NCBI RefSeq assembly: GCF_004745645.1 | Contig: NZ_SRMB01000001.1 | Coordinates: 992,001-1,056,000, forward strand | From: Hymenobacter metallicola | GTDB taxonomy: Bacteria; Bacteroidota; Bacteroidia; Cytophagales; Hymenobacteraceae | Reading direction: 5' to 3' | DNA length: 64,000 bases | Shown here: one piece after another, positions 37,202 to 45,579 of the stretch | Layout: each line of letters opens with the position of its first letter | Numbering within the stretch: the stretch's first letter is position 1 | Translations under genes and position numbers: made by a program | Notes under the pieces: generated by a model | Seen by the model: the letters and a program-made list of their open reading frames with translations, nothing else | Told to the model about the DNA's origin: nothing | Database searches by the model: none

Positions 37202-38011
37202 TTAGGGCTTTAAACCGGCGGGCAGACCCTGAGGAAATTGCGCCGCAATTTCCTGTTGTATCTCCCCAATCCGGTTGCCGGGGTTGGGGTGGGTGCTCAT
37301 GAACTCCGGCGTGCGGCTTCCGCCCCCGGCCTGCTCCAGAATCTGCATTACCTGCACCATAGCTTCGGGGTTGTAACCGGCCTGAGCCGTAAAGTCCACC
37401 GCCAGCCGGTCGGACTCCAGCTCATCTTCCCGACCAAAGCGCATGGTCACCAGCTTAGCTACCATGGCGGTAGCCGCCGCGGCAGCGGCCGTACTGGGGC
37501 GGTCCGGGTCGTACACGGCAATGGCCGCGGCGCCGGTCAGGCCCTGGGTCAGGCTGGATTTGGCCACCTGCTCCGCCGAGTGCCGACCTACGACGTGGCC
37601 GATTTCGTGGGCCAGTACGCCCGCTACCTGTCCTTCGGTGCGCAGGTTTTTCAGCAGGCCGGCCGTAATGAAGATCTGGCCGCCGGGCAGGGCAAAGGCA
37701 TTAATCGTGTTTTCGTCGGCCAGCAAATGAAACTGGAACTTGTAGGGCGTCTGGCCGGCTTTGGTGCTGCGCACAAGCTGCTGGCCAATTTCCTCGACCC
37801 GGGCCGCGGCTTGCCGGTCGGGGTGCAGGCCGCCGTACTGCTGGGCCATTTCGGGCGCAGCCTGCAGGCCCAAAGCAATTTCCTGCTCGGTGGTCATATC
37901 CACGTGCTGCACTTCGCCCGTCACTTCGTTGGTCGAGCGTTTGCAGTAGTAGCTTATCAGCGAAAACCCTGCAATAATCAGGGCTATGATATATCGGAGT
38001 CCTCCTCTCAT
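37202..38011 (-). CDS. M48 family metalloprotease, membrane-anchored
   Basis: 269 aa. One N-terminal helix (YIIALIIAGFSLISYYC). Zinc site HEIGHVVGRHS, third ligand in EDELESDRLAVD, strand INAFALPGGQIFITAGLL, end FMSTHPNPGNRIGEIQ. It resembles the protease at 30.6 kb in every motif but is anchored by a helix. Probably periplasmic protein quality control. An Ala-rich insert (STAAAAAATAMVAKL) lies between the zinc motifs. Confidence 0.93.
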   Translation of the reverse strand: MRGGLRYIIALIIAGFSLISYYCKRSTNEVTGEVQHVDMTTEQEIALGLQAAPEMAQQYGGLHPDRQAAARVEEIGQQLVRSTKAGQTPYKFQFHLLADENTINAFALPGGQIFITAGLLKNLRTEGQVAGVLAHEIGHVVGRHSAEQVAKSSLTQGLTGAAAIAVYDPDRPSTAAAAAATAMVAKLVTMRFGREDELESDRLAVDFTAQAGYNPEAMVQVMQILEQAGGGSRTPEFMSTHPNPGNRIGEIQQEIAAQFPQGLPAGLKP

Positions 38012-38200
38012 GGCGGTGTGGGTTGTAGAAAATGGGCGGATGAAAAATCAGCAGCAAAGCGCTGTTCCGCTTGTAACGCGAAGCCGCAAACAGGGTTGTG
38101 CCGGACCGGCACACCCAAATTCGTAGGTTCTGCGTATCAGGCCTAAACTGCTCCGCTCCGGGGCTAACTTTTCTCTTCGAACCTTAATTCTGCTTTCAAT

Positions 38201-38395
38201 ATGAACCAGAAACGCACCTTCGGCTCTATCCTGACCATTCTGGGTATTATTGGCATTATTGTCGGCGCGCTGGGCTTTCTGCAGATGGGCGGCCTGGGCC
38301 TGAGCAAGATGAACTCCCTGGTACCCTTTGCCGTGGGCCTGATTTTCTTTTTCGCTGGTATCAATCTGGTGAAGACGACCGGCGACCGGGCCTAG
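38201..38395 (+). CDS. Small two-span membrane protein, unknown
   Basis: 64 aa. Two membrane helices (ILTILGIIGIIVGALGFLQM and LVPFAVGLIFFFAGINLV) with a short loop. Homologs are frequent in Bacteroidota as uncharacterised proteins; no function known. It is monocistronic and divergent from the M48 gene. Confidence 0.75.
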   Translation: MNQKRTFGSILTILGIIGIIVGALGFLQMGGLGLSKMNSLVPFAVGLIFFFAGINLVKTTGDRA

Positions 38396-38420
38396 CGGGC
38401 ACGGCCACAGCTTTAAAAGC

Positions 38421-38450
38421 GAAAAACCCAGCCTGAGGGCTGGGTTTTTC
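38421..38450. terminator. Bidirectional terminator
   Basis: Stem gaaaaacccagcc / ggctgggtttttc with a 4-nt loop between convergent genes. Confidence 0.92.
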
Positions 38451-38478
38451 TATGAACAACAAACAACAGTAAAAGTAC

Positions 38479-39294
38479 TTAGAGGCTAGCCAGCCCCTGC
38501 GTCCGGGCAAAAGCTGTCAGCGCCGGGTCCAGCTGCAGAAAAGAGGACGTGTAGTTAACCGCTGCCGGGGCGTGGGCGTAGATGACCGACCCGCCTTTGA
38601 TGGTGCGAATAATGGCACTGGCTTGGTCGGTAGGCAGGGCTGGGCAGCCCTGACTGCGGCCTAAGCGGCCATGCTGGCGCACAAACTCCTCACACACGTA
38701 CTCGGCCCCGTGCACTACCACGGCCCGGCTGGCGGCGTTGCTGTTGTAGCGCGGCTCCAAGCCTTGCAGCTTCAACGACAGGCCGTGCTTGCCGGTGTAG
38801 GTATTGCCCGTCAGGTAAAAGCCCAGGCTGCTTTGCTCCGAGCCGTTTTTGTTGGAAAACGCCTTGGCAAACTCCTCTCCCGTGTTTTTACCATGCGCCA
38901 CGAGCGTGTGATAGAGCACCCGCTGCTTGCGCAGATCAACTACCCACAGACGTTTCAAGCGGCTGGAGCGGCTGAAATCAATGACTGTCAGCAGCGGCTT
39001 GGCTGCCGAAGCCAGCCCGCGCTGCTGCAGGTTGTAATACCCCACCAGCGCCTGGCGAAATACGGGGTAAGAAAGCCCGGTAGCCGTCAGACCACTTTGG
39101 GTAAACGTGCGCAGGGCGTGCTGCTCAAAAGCAGCCGTGTACAATGCCTTGCGGGCAGCGGCATTCGCCGCGTTAAGGGGGGCAGCGGTTTTGGGCTTGC
39201 CAGGGTTGTCGGCGGCGGGGGCAGTTTTAAACGAAACCAGAAAAGAAGAAGCGGTCAGCAGTAAGCCCGCGAAGGCAGTCCGTGTAGAGAGCAT
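38479..39294 (-). CDS. Murein L,D-transpeptidase catalytic-domain protein (YkuD-like)
   Basis: 271 aa. Signal peptide at the start (LLLTASSFLVSFKTAPA). The catalytic part holds VVHGAEYV (His) and GRLGRSQGCPALPT (Cys in the SxGC motif), the layout of the YkuD-related family (PF13645). FLQLDPALTAFAR lies at the C-terminus. Such enzymes cross-link peptidoglycan stem peptides or attach proteins to them in the periplasm. No LysM or SH3 domain. MtgA is encoded about 4 kb away. Confidence 0.9.
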   Translation of the reverse strand: MLSTRTAFAGLLLTASSFLVSFKTAPAADNPGKPKTAAPLNAANAAARKALYTAAFEQHALRTFTQSGLTATGLSYPVFRQALVGYYNLQQRGLASAAKPLLTVIDFSRSSRLKRLWVVDLRKQRVLYHTLVAHGKNTGEEFAKAFSNKNGSEQSSLGFYLTGNTYTGKHGLSLKLQGLEPRYNSNAASRAVVVHGAEYVCEEFVRQHGRLGRSQGCPALPTDQASAIIRTIKGGSVIYAHAPAAVNYTSSFLQLDPALTAFARTQGLASL

Positions 39295-39350
39295 GGGCTG
39301 TAAAAAGGCCTAAAATGACTGGAATAGTAAGGGCGGAAAGCGTGGCTATA

Positions 39351-39358
39351 CAAATCTA
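39351..39358 (-). promoter_or_regulatory. Candidate -7 element TAGATTTG
   Basis: Exact TAnnTTTG, 57 bp upstream of the L,D-transpeptidase gene. The -33 element is unclear. It lies in the spacer divergent from the small lipoprotein gene. Confidence 0.45.
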
Positions 39359-39435
39359 GTACTTTAGCGCTTCCGTATCACCTTTCTGGCGCCTCTAACG
39401 CGTCTTTTCAGCCGGTGGTTCCCGGTCTGCTGCTT

Positions 39436-39843
39436 ATGAAAGCTACTTCGTTTTTGTCTTTTTGGGTAAGCGTCCTGCTACTCCCTTCCTGCGGGCATTC
39501 CCTACCCGAACTCCCGGGCTTCGATGCTACCGCCTGGCGCCGCGACCCGTACGCCTGTAACAACCAGCGGGCCAAGCAGCTGCCGGTACTGCAGCAACAC
39601 AAGGAGCTGCTCTACGGCACCCGCGCCGACGATATTGACGCCCTCTTTGGCCGCCCCGACGAGGAAGAGCTCAGCGAGCAAACCGAGAAACTGTACTTCT
39701 ATTACCTCGAGCCCGGAACCCAGTGCGAGCCCAGCCACCAACGCTCGACGGCCAACAAGCTGGTACTACGCTTCGGTCCGCTGGGTACGGTTACGGAGGT
39801 ACTCTACGAACGGCCTTTACCGCAAGAAGCACCAGCTGGGTAA
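39436..39843 (+). CDS. Small lipoprotein, BamE/SmpA-like in outline
   Basis: 135 aa from ATG 39436. Lipobox LLLPSC. KELLYGTRADDIDALFGRPDEEE followed by strands (LYFYYLEPGTQC, NKLVLRFGPLGTVTEVLY) matches the helix-helix-strand order of BamE-type lipoproteins, but the likeness is only in outline. Function unknown. Confidence 0.65.
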   Translation: MKATSFLSFWVSVLLLPSCGHSLPELPGFDATAWRRDPYACNNQRAKQLPVLQQHKELLYGTRADDIDALFGRPDEEELSEQTEKLYFYYLEPGTQCEPSHQRSTANKLVLRFGPLGTVTEVLYERPLPQEAPAG

Positions 39844-39852
39844 CTCCACTAA

Positions 39853-39884
39853 AAAGGCGGCCTCCTGTTTAGTAAGCCGCCTTT
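39853..39884. terminator. Bidirectional terminator
   Basis: Stem aaaggcggc / gccgccttt, loop 14 nt, between convergent genes. Confidence 0.75.
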
Positions 39885-39908
39885 CTAGTATGGAAAAAAT
39901 AACATCGT

Positions 39909-40310
39909 TTAGCCGATGCCACCCTCGTTGGCCGGTGGCGTAGGTACCGAGTCACGCTGTTGCTGGTCGCGCAGCACGCTGAGTTGCGAAGGCGTCAGGA
40001 TACGGCTGCACTCGGCTTCGTACTGGGCTTCAAGCTCCGCAATTTTGGCGTGCTGCTGAGCCGGTTCCCCTTTGTACTGCCACTGGATTTCATCCAAGCG
40101 CGCGAGCTTGATGCGGTTAGCGGCCCGCAACCGAATATACTGGGCTTCGTTCAGGTGCAACTGGTTGCACATCTGCCGGGTTAGGTCGGCTACCCGAGCT
40201 TCCGAAACCTCTTCGGAACCTGGCAGCTCGGCATGTTTATCTTGTTTTTGCGCAGTGGCAAGAGTGGCCATGCTAAGTAGGAAGGTCAGGGTAAGCAATA
40301 GGGATTTCAT
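39909..40310 (-). CDS. Small periplasmic helical protein, family member A
   Basis: 133 aa from ATG 40310. Signal peptide (LLLTLTFLLSMATLATAQ). The mature part is helical: VADLTRQMCNQLHLNEAQYI, RIKLARLDEIQWQYK, YEAECSRILTPSQLSVLRDQ. The pattern LTxxM...L.L.E.QY...N...L...Q resembles Spy/CpxP-type periplasmic chaperones in outline and recurs in the two genes at 59.4 and 60.0 kb. TATCTTTT 16-20 bp upstream is a one-mismatch -7 element with TTTC 21 bp before it. Confidence 0.7.
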   Translation of the reverse strand: MKSLLLTLTFLLSMATLATAQKQDKHAELPGSEEVSEARVADLTRQMCNQLHLNEAQYIRLRAANRIKLARLDEIQWQYKGEPAQQHAKIAELEAQYEAECSRILTPSQLSVLRDQQQRDSVPTPPANEGGIG

Positions 40311-40500
40311 ACAGAGCGGTGGTAAAAGATACAAGCTGTGATGATGACACTAGAAAGTTGCCGGAGCGCATACTGAGGTAGCTGCTTGCCGGATTTTATA
40401 TATTTTATCCAAATATATATTCCTTTCGTCAAAATCACAACCGCATTATTAACAAGCTTTATAACGCGCTAAGTTCCGCTGTACGTATCTTCAGTCCATA

Positions 40501-40534
40501 AAAAAGCCGGATTCTTCTATGAATCCGGCTTTTT
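40501..40534 (-). terminator. Terminator of DUF4199 gene
   Basis: Stem aaaaagccggattc / gaatccggcttttt, loop 6 nt, 21 bp past the stop. The neighbouring stretch 40390-40470 is AT-rich without features. Confidence 0.9.
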
Positions 40535-40554
40535 TATTCACAAGCAAGCTTGCC

Positions 40555-41025
40555 TTACTCAATGCCTTCAATCGGCTTGTGGTCGGGGCTCTTGTAGTAT
40601 TGCATGGCGACCAGCGAAATAATCACTCCCGACATTATGCTTTGCAGCAAAATGGCCAGGAAGGCAATGGTCACCGACAGGTCGAAACCGAACAGGTCGC
40701 GGGCCCGCAACTGGTCCATGATCGTGGGGTTGATAACCGTGTACACGACGAAGAACAGGCCAAATATTGTTGAGGCGACAATGGAGGTGATAATACCCGT
40801 ACCAAAGCCGTGCAGATAGGGCATCCGGTCGTGGCGCACCCGCTTGTAGTGGGAAATGGCCATGCAGATACCAATGGCCAGCACTACCCCATTGAGGAAG
40901 CTAAACTCTACCCGGTCGGTGAGGTGCAGCAAGGAGGCCAGCAGGAAATACAGAATCATTCCGCCGGCCGTGAGTAGGCCGTAGCGGAAACCGTTTCGTT
41001 CGGGGGTCAGATGTGGGTTATTCAT
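40555..41025 (-). CDS. DUF4199 membrane protein
   Basis: 156 aa from ATG 41025; the frame is open 29 codons further without family likeness. Four membrane helices: GLLTAGGMILYFLLASLL, FSFLNGVVLAIGICMAISHY, GIITSIVASTIFGLFFVV, SVTIAFLAILLQSIMSGV. The loop HYKRVRHDRMPYLHGFGTG before helix 3 is the conserved block of DUF4199. A Bacteroidota family of unknown function. Confidence 0.9.
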   Translation of the reverse strand: MNNPHLTPERNGFRYGLLTAGGMILYFLLASLLHLTDRVEFSFLNGVVLAIGICMAISHYKRVRHDRMPYLHGFGTGIITSIVASTIFGLFFVVYTVINPTIMDQLRARDLFGFDLSVTIAFLAILLQSIMSGVIISLVAMQYYKSPDHKPIEGIE

Positions 41026-41383
41026 GATACATGAAGGGTAAAAGTGTATTATGAAGACAACAAGTGCTTCGGAACTGCAACCCGGTGCCGACTGTTGAAG
41101 AAGCCCGCGCACCGCACCAGTCGAAGCAGTTGTGTTTTGTATACTTGATTCTGCGCGAGGATGTTGTGCCAGGGCTTAGTTTTCTGAGTAGCGCCCCTGC
41201 GCTTGGCGGCCAGTTGGTGGCTTGGGCAGCTACGGCTGACCGGCTAATTCTCCCCTCGCGAAAGCACTGGTTGCCAAGGGAAATATAATGCCCCACGCAT
41301 TTTGTCTATTTTCGCACGCCGATTGACTTTTTCTCTCTTGTCCGAACCGGCTCTTCCCGTAGTTATTTCGCTTTTTCCTGCAT
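41026..41383. other. Divergent intergenic region, 358 bp
   Basis: Between DUF4199 and ABC-F genes. A TATTTTCG (one mismatch to TAnnTTTG) lies at 41307-41314, 70 bp before the ABC-F start. A 74-codon plus-strand frame inside shows no protein features. Nothing else seen. Confidence 0.4.
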
Positions 41384-43006
41384 ATGATCAGCACCTCCAA
41401 CGTTAGCCTGCGCTATGGTAAGCGCATCCTGTTCGAAGACGTCACCATCAAATTTCTGCCCGGCAACGTGTACGGCCTCATCGGGGCCAACGGGGCCGGT
41501 AAATCAACCTTCCTGAAAATCCTGTCGGGCGAAATCGAGCCCAACACCGGCTCGGTAGATATGCCCGCCGGGGCCCGCCTCTCGGTGCTGCGCCAGGATC
41601 AGTTTGCCTACGACCAGTATCCGGTGCTGCAAACCGTGATTATGGGCCACACCAAGCTGTGGAAGGTGATGGAGGAAAAAGACGCCCTCTATGCCAAGCC
41701 CGACTTCTCGGACGCCGACGGGGAGCGGGCCGCCCAGCTCGAAGGCGAGTTTGCCGACCTCGAAGGCTGGAACGCCGACTACGAAGCCGCCGAGCTGCTT
41801 TCGGGTCTGGGCATCGGTGAAGACAAGCACTTTACGCTGATGGGCGACCTGGGCGGCTCCGACAAGGTGCGGGTGCTGCTGGCCCAGGCCCTGTTTGGCA
41901 ACCCCGACGTGCTGCTGCTCGACGAACCCACCAACGGCCTCGACGCCGAGACCGTGCTGTGGCTGGAAAACTTCCTGGACAGCTTCCAGAACACGGTAAT
42001 TGTGGTCAGCCACGACCGGCACTTCCTCGATGCGGTATGTAACTACATGGCCGACCTGGACTTCTCGAAAATCACGATGTACCCCGGCAACTACTCGTTC
42101 TGGTACGAATCGAGCCAGCTGGCGCTGAAGCAGCGCCAGGAGGTAAACAAGAAGACCGAGGACAAGCGCAAGGAGCTAGAAGAATTCGTACGCCGCTTCT
42201 CGGCCAACGCCTCGAAGTCCAAGCAGGCTACCTCGCGCCAGAAGCTGCTGCAGAAGCTGACGCTGGAGGAAATCAAGCCTTCCTCGCGCAAGTACCCCTA
42301 CATTGCCTTCAAGCCCGAGCGCGAAGCCGGCAACCAGCTGCTTACCGTCGAGAATCTTTCCAAGTCGGTCGATGGGCAAGTGGTGTTCCGCAACGTATCC
42401 TTCTCGCTCGATAAGAAGGACAAGGTAGCCATCATCAGCCGCGACGACCGGGCCGCTTCCCTCCTGTTTGACATCTTGTTTGAGCAGATCAAAGCCGACT
42501 CGGGCGACTTCAAGTGGGGCACCACCATCACCCCGTCGTACTTCCCCCGCGAAAACGCCGAGTTCTTCGATACCGACCTGAACCTGGTGGATTGGCTGCG
42601 ACAGTATTCCACGGAAAAGGACGAGAGCTTTATCCGGGGCTTTTTGGGCCGCATGCTGTTCTCGGGCGAAGAGTCGCAGAAGAAGTCGAACGTGCTGAGC
42701 GGGGGCGAAAAAGTACGCTGCATGCTCTCCAAGATGATGATGGAATCGGGCAATGTGCTGGTGCTCGACGACCCGACCAACCACCTCGACCTGGAAAGCA
42801 TTACGGCCCTGAACAACTCCCTGCGCGACTTCCAAGGCACCCTGCTTTTTTCCTCCCACGACTTGCAATTCGTGGAAACGGTGGCCAACCGCATCATCGA
42901 GCTGACCCCCGACGGCATTATTGACCGCCGCATGACCTACGAGGAATACCTGTCCGACGAGCAAATCAAAACGCTGCGGCAGCGCAAATACCAATTGGTT
43001 TCCTAA
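41384..43006 (+). CDS. ABC-F family ATPase, YbiT-like
   Basis: 540 aa; two ABC domains on one chain, no membrane part, and the YbiT-type order through the linker (RFSANASKSKQATSRQKLLQ). ABC-F proteins bind the ribosomal E site and affect elongation. NBD1: Walker A GANGAGKST (34-42), signature-like GDLGGSDK (154-161), Walker B LLLDEPTN (Glu181). NBD2: the Walker A position reads IISRDDRAASLLF, without Gly/Lys; signature LSGGEK is intact; Walker B reads LDDPTN, with Asp463 in place of the catalytic Glu. So one of the two composite ATP sites looks inactive. The outer-membrane barrel gene follows after 17 bp. Confidence 0.93.
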   Translation: MISTSNVSLRYGKRILFEDVTIKFLPGNVYGLIGANGAGKSTFLKILSGEIEPNTGSVDMPAGARLSVLRQDQFAYDQYPVLQTVIMGHTKLWKVMEEKDALYAKPDFSDADGERAAQLEGEFADLEGWNADYEAAELLSGLGIGEDKHFTLMGDLGGSDKVRVLLAQALFGNPDVLLLDEPTNGLDAETVLWLENFLDSFQNTVIVVSHDRHFLDAVCNYMADLDFSKITMYPGNYSFWYESSQLALKQRQEVNKKTEDKRKELEEFVRRFSANASKSKQATSRQKLLQKLTLEEIKPSSRKYPYIAFKPEREAGNQLLTVENLSKSVDGQVVFRNVSFSLDKKDKVAIISRDDRAASLLFDILFEQIKADSGDFKWGTTITPSYFPRENAEFFDTDLNLVDWLRQYSTEKDESFIRGFLGRMLFSGEESQKKSNVLSGGEKVRCMLSKMMMESGNVLVLDDPTNHLDLESITALNNSLRDFQGTLLFSSHDLQFVETVANRIIELTPDGIIDRRMTYEEYLSDEQIKTLRQRKYQLVS

Positions 43007-43023
43007 TTCCGTTATAGCTCTCT

Positions 43024-43848
43024 ATGAAACGCATTTTCTTTTTGCTGGCTCTTGGGAGCTCAAGCCTGTGGCTGGCTCCGGCCGCCCGGGCCCAAACGGA
43101 CACTACCCGGACGCGCCCCGCGCAAAAACCCCAGCTCAATACGGCGCCGCCCGGCGCGGCTCCGGCCCGGCCCACCCAGCCGGCCGAGCGCCCCGCCGTG
43201 CCGGTGCCGGCCCCGCCGCCCCTGGATGCGCCCCTGCCCAAGCAGACCGACCCCAACTCGCCTTCGGGCCTGGAGTTTCCGGCCGGTAGTCGGGCTTCCG
43301 AGCAGCCTAAGCCGCTGCGCCGCTATTTTCTGTATTCCAACTTCGGGCTGGGGTATAGCAGCAACCCCTACAGCGGCGGGCAGTTCAGCGCCAGTATCAG
43401 TCCGGCGGTGGGCTACCGCGTAACGGATAAGCTGGCGGTGGGTCCCGGTATTAGCTACGCCTACAACAATATTTCCTTCCCGAGCGACTACCAGCAGTTT
43501 GGCTTACCCCGGAGCCTGAATCTGAACAGCGTGGGGGTGAAGGCCTTCCTGCAGTACATCGTTTATAAGGAGTTCTTCATTCACGCCGAGTATGAGGTAA
43601 CCAAAGCGCAGAGCTACTACATTGAGGAGCTGAGCGCCAACCCTTTGCAGCTGCGGGCCGTTACCGTCAACCGCTCGATGCGCACGCCGCTGGCCGGCGT
43701 GGGCTACCGCAACCAGCTCGGCGACCGGTTTGCTGCTGACATTGTGGTACTCTACAATTTCAACGACGGCTACGACATCCAGGGCTACCCGTTGTCGCCC
43801 TACGGCCAGCCGGTAATTCGCTTCAGCTTCCTGTTCGATCTGAAGTAA
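43024..43848 (+). CDS. Outer-membrane beta-barrel protein with proline-rich N-terminus
   Basis: 274 aa. Signal peptide to ARAQ, then about 60 Pro/Ala-rich residues (PVPVPAPPPLDAPLPK) and a barrel of eight or more strands (YFLYSNFGLGYSSNPYSG, LAVGPGISYAYNNISF, VIRFSFLFDLK at the end, closing with a strand and Lys). The family is not recognised by name; the shape resembles small OmpW/OprF-type barrels. It follows the ABC-F gene by 17 bp and is likely co-transcribed. Confidence 0.75.
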   Translation: MKRIFFLLALGSSSLWLAPAARAQTDTTRTRPAQKPQLNTAPPGAAPARPTQPAERPAVPVPAPPPLDAPLPKQTDPNSPSGLEFPAGSRASEQPKPLRRYFLYSNFGLGYSSNPYSGGQFSASISPAVGYRVTDKLAVGPGISYAYNNISFPSDYQQFGLPRSLNLNSVGVKAFLQYIVYKEFFIHAEYEVTKAQSYYIEELSANPLQLRAVTVNRSMRTPLAGVGYRNQLGDRFAADIVVLYNFNDGYDIQGYPLSPYGQPVIRFSFLFDLK

Positions 43849-43870
43849 AGCGTTCTGATAGCATAGCACA

Positions 43871-43908
43871 CAAAAAGGCCCTTCCGAAATTTCGGAAGGG
43901 CCTTTTTG
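43871..43908. terminator. Bidirectional palindromic terminator
   Basis: A perfect inverted repeat with almost no loop, centred on cgaaatttcg, arms ending in runs of A and T, between convergent genes. Confidence 0.92.
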
Positions 43909-43943
43909 TGTTTTTTCAGACTAAAAGAAAGGGCGGGGTACCG

Positions 43944-44114
43944 TTAGACTACCCGGCCGCCGCGAATAACACGCAGCAAAATGGCAATGATGGCAATTAC
44001 CAACAGAACGTGAATCAGGTTGTTGCCCGCCATGCCTGCGCCAAGAATGCCGAAGAAGCCTAGGGCCCAAATGATGATCAGAATTACGGCGATGATATAC
44101 AGCAGATTTCCCAT
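43944..44114 (-). CDS. lmo0937-family small membrane protein
   Basis: 56 aa from ATG 44114. MGNLLYIIAVILIIIWALGF starts the first helix, then GNNLIHVLLVIAIIAILLRV and a short basic end, the family pattern. The frame is open further upstream in an A/T-rich leader (poly-Phe) that is not part of the family. Unknown function; often stress-induced. Confidence 0.85.
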   Translation of the reverse strand: MGNLLYIIAVILIIIWALGFFGILGAGMAGNNLIHVLLVIAIIAILLRVIRGGRVV

Positions 44115-44478
44115 GGTGGTTGGTGGTTGGAATGGAAGGTGTGAAAAGAAGAAAAAAAACAAATCGACTTATCAGCAGTTGTACAGGGTTGGAAGTTGCT
44201 GGTAAAGGGATTTGCGGATTTGTACGCGGGCCTTTCTAAAAGGATATATCGTCATTCAAAAATTTAATTAATCAGAGGTCAACTTAACCCTGAAATACGC
44301 GCTGCCGGGGGCGTAAAAGGCTTTTTCATAGTCGCGTATTTTTTTCTGTTGAGCTTGGCGGCATTGCTTTATCACCTTGGGCTGGCAGTAAATTCGGGTT
44401 AGCTTTGCGCCGAATCTGCGGCGGTTTCGGGCCGACGCAGGCTGGTTTTCCCTCCCACCCTCCTTTCTTCCGCTTTCC
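44115..44478. other. Divergent intergenic region, 364 bp
   Basis: AT-rich. It contains the hbd promoter (44376-44407) and a poly-A/T leader before the lmo0937-type gene. Open frames on the minus strand here are shadows of the hbd start region. Confidence 0.5.
44376..44407 (+). promoter_or_regulatory. Promoter of hbd: CTTG-N20-TAGCTTTG
   Basis: The -7 element TAGCTTTG (44400-44407) is exact. The -33 element CTTG (44376-44379) differs in one base from TTTG and stands at the consensus 20-bp spacing. The leader to ATG 44479 is about 65 nt. Confidence 0.6.
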
Positions 44479-45369
44479 ATGATGAATGTTGCCGTTATTG
44501 GCTCGGGCACTATGGGCAATGGTATTGCCCACGTATTTGCCCAGCATGGTTTTTCTGTTGCCCTGATTGATATCAACCAGAGTGCCCTCGACAAGGCCCT
44601 GGGTACGATTGGCAAAAACCTCGACCGCCAGGTAGCGAAAGGCAGTCTTTCCGAAGCCGACAAAACGGCCACCCTGGGCCGTATTACGTCCTATACCAGC
44701 CTGGCCGAAGGCGTGCACAACGTGGAGCTGGTGGTAGAAGCCGCCACTGAAAACGTGGATCTGAAGCTGCAGATCTTCCGCGACCTAGACCAGCACGCCC
44801 CCCAGAACGCCATTCTGGCCTCCAACACCTCCTCGATTTCCATCACGAAGATTGCCGCCGTTACCAAGCGGGCCGACAAGATTATCGGCATGCACTTTAT
44901 GAACCCAGTGCCGGTGATGAAGCTGGTGGAGGTTATTCGGGGCTATGCCACGTCGGATGAGGTGACCAGCCGCATCATGGAGATTTCGCGGCAGCTGGGC
45001 AAAACCCCAACCGAGGTAAATGACTACCCCGGCTTCGTAGCCAACCGCATCCTGATGCCCATGATCAACGAGGCCATCATCACCTTATTCGAGGGCGTGG
45101 CCGGCGTGGAGGAAATTGATACCGTAATGAAGCTGGGCATGGCGCACCCCATGGGTCCGCTGCAGCTGGCCGACTTTATCGGCCTCGACGTGTGCCTGGC
45201 TATTCTGCGGGTGCTGCACGAGGGCCTGGGCAACCCCAAGTACGCCCCCTGCCCCCTGCTGGTGAACATGGTGATGGCCGGGCGCCTGGGCGTGAAGTCG
45301 GGCGAAGGGTTCTACACCTGGGGCCACGGCACCAAGGACCTTATCGTAGCCGAACGGTTCAAGAAATAA
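44479..45369 (+). CDS. hbd: 3-hydroxyacyl-CoA (3-hydroxybutyryl-CoA) dehydrogenase
   Basis: 296 aa; MMNVAVIGSGTMGNGIAH is the NAD-binding start (GxGxxG). Catalytic Ser in SNTSSISITK, His in MHFMNPVPVMKLVEV, and Asn in DYPGFVANRILMPM. The second, helical domain ends the protein at normal single-domain length, without an enoyl-CoA hydratase part. It oxidises or reduces 3-hydroxybutyryl-CoA in fatty-acid or butyrate metabolism, in the cytoplasm. Confidence 0.95.
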   Translation: MMNVAVIGSGTMGNGIAHVFAQHGFSVALIDINQSALDKALGTIGKNLDRQVAKGSLSEADKTATLGRITSYTSLAEGVHNVELVVEAATENVDLKLQIFRDLDQHAPQNAILASNTSSISITKIAAVTKRADKIIGMHFMNPVPVMKLVEVIRGYATSDEVTSRIMEISRQLGKTPTEVNDYPGFVANRILMPMINEAIITLFEGVAGVEEIDTVMKLGMAHPMGPLQLADFIGLDVCLAILRVLHEGLGNPKYAPCPLLVNMVMAGRLGVKSGEGFYTWGHGTKDLIVAERFKK

Positions 45370-45386
45370 GTTCGCGCTACAACACG

Positions 45387-45420
45387 AAAAGGCCTTCCCG
45401 ACAACTCGGGAAGGCCTTTT
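45387..45420 (+). terminator. Terminator
   Basis: Stem aaaaggccttcccga / tcgggaaggcctttt, 17 bp past the hbd stop. Confidence 0.92.
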
Positions 45421-45579
45421 GCTTTCCGCCAAGGTTCCCACTTCGAGAAGCGGACTATTCCTATTCCGGCTTTCATTTCCCGCTTTTCGCAGCGCTTCTA
45501 GCGTCGAGCTTGAAACCTTCGGGGCATGATTTCGCTTATAGAGTATTCGGTATTTGATTTGGACTTTAGAAATAGAATA

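Noticed and set aside
41064-41288. 74-codon frame between DUF4199 and ABC-F genes
   Set aside because: No signal peptide, helices or motif; lies in a divergent promoter region.
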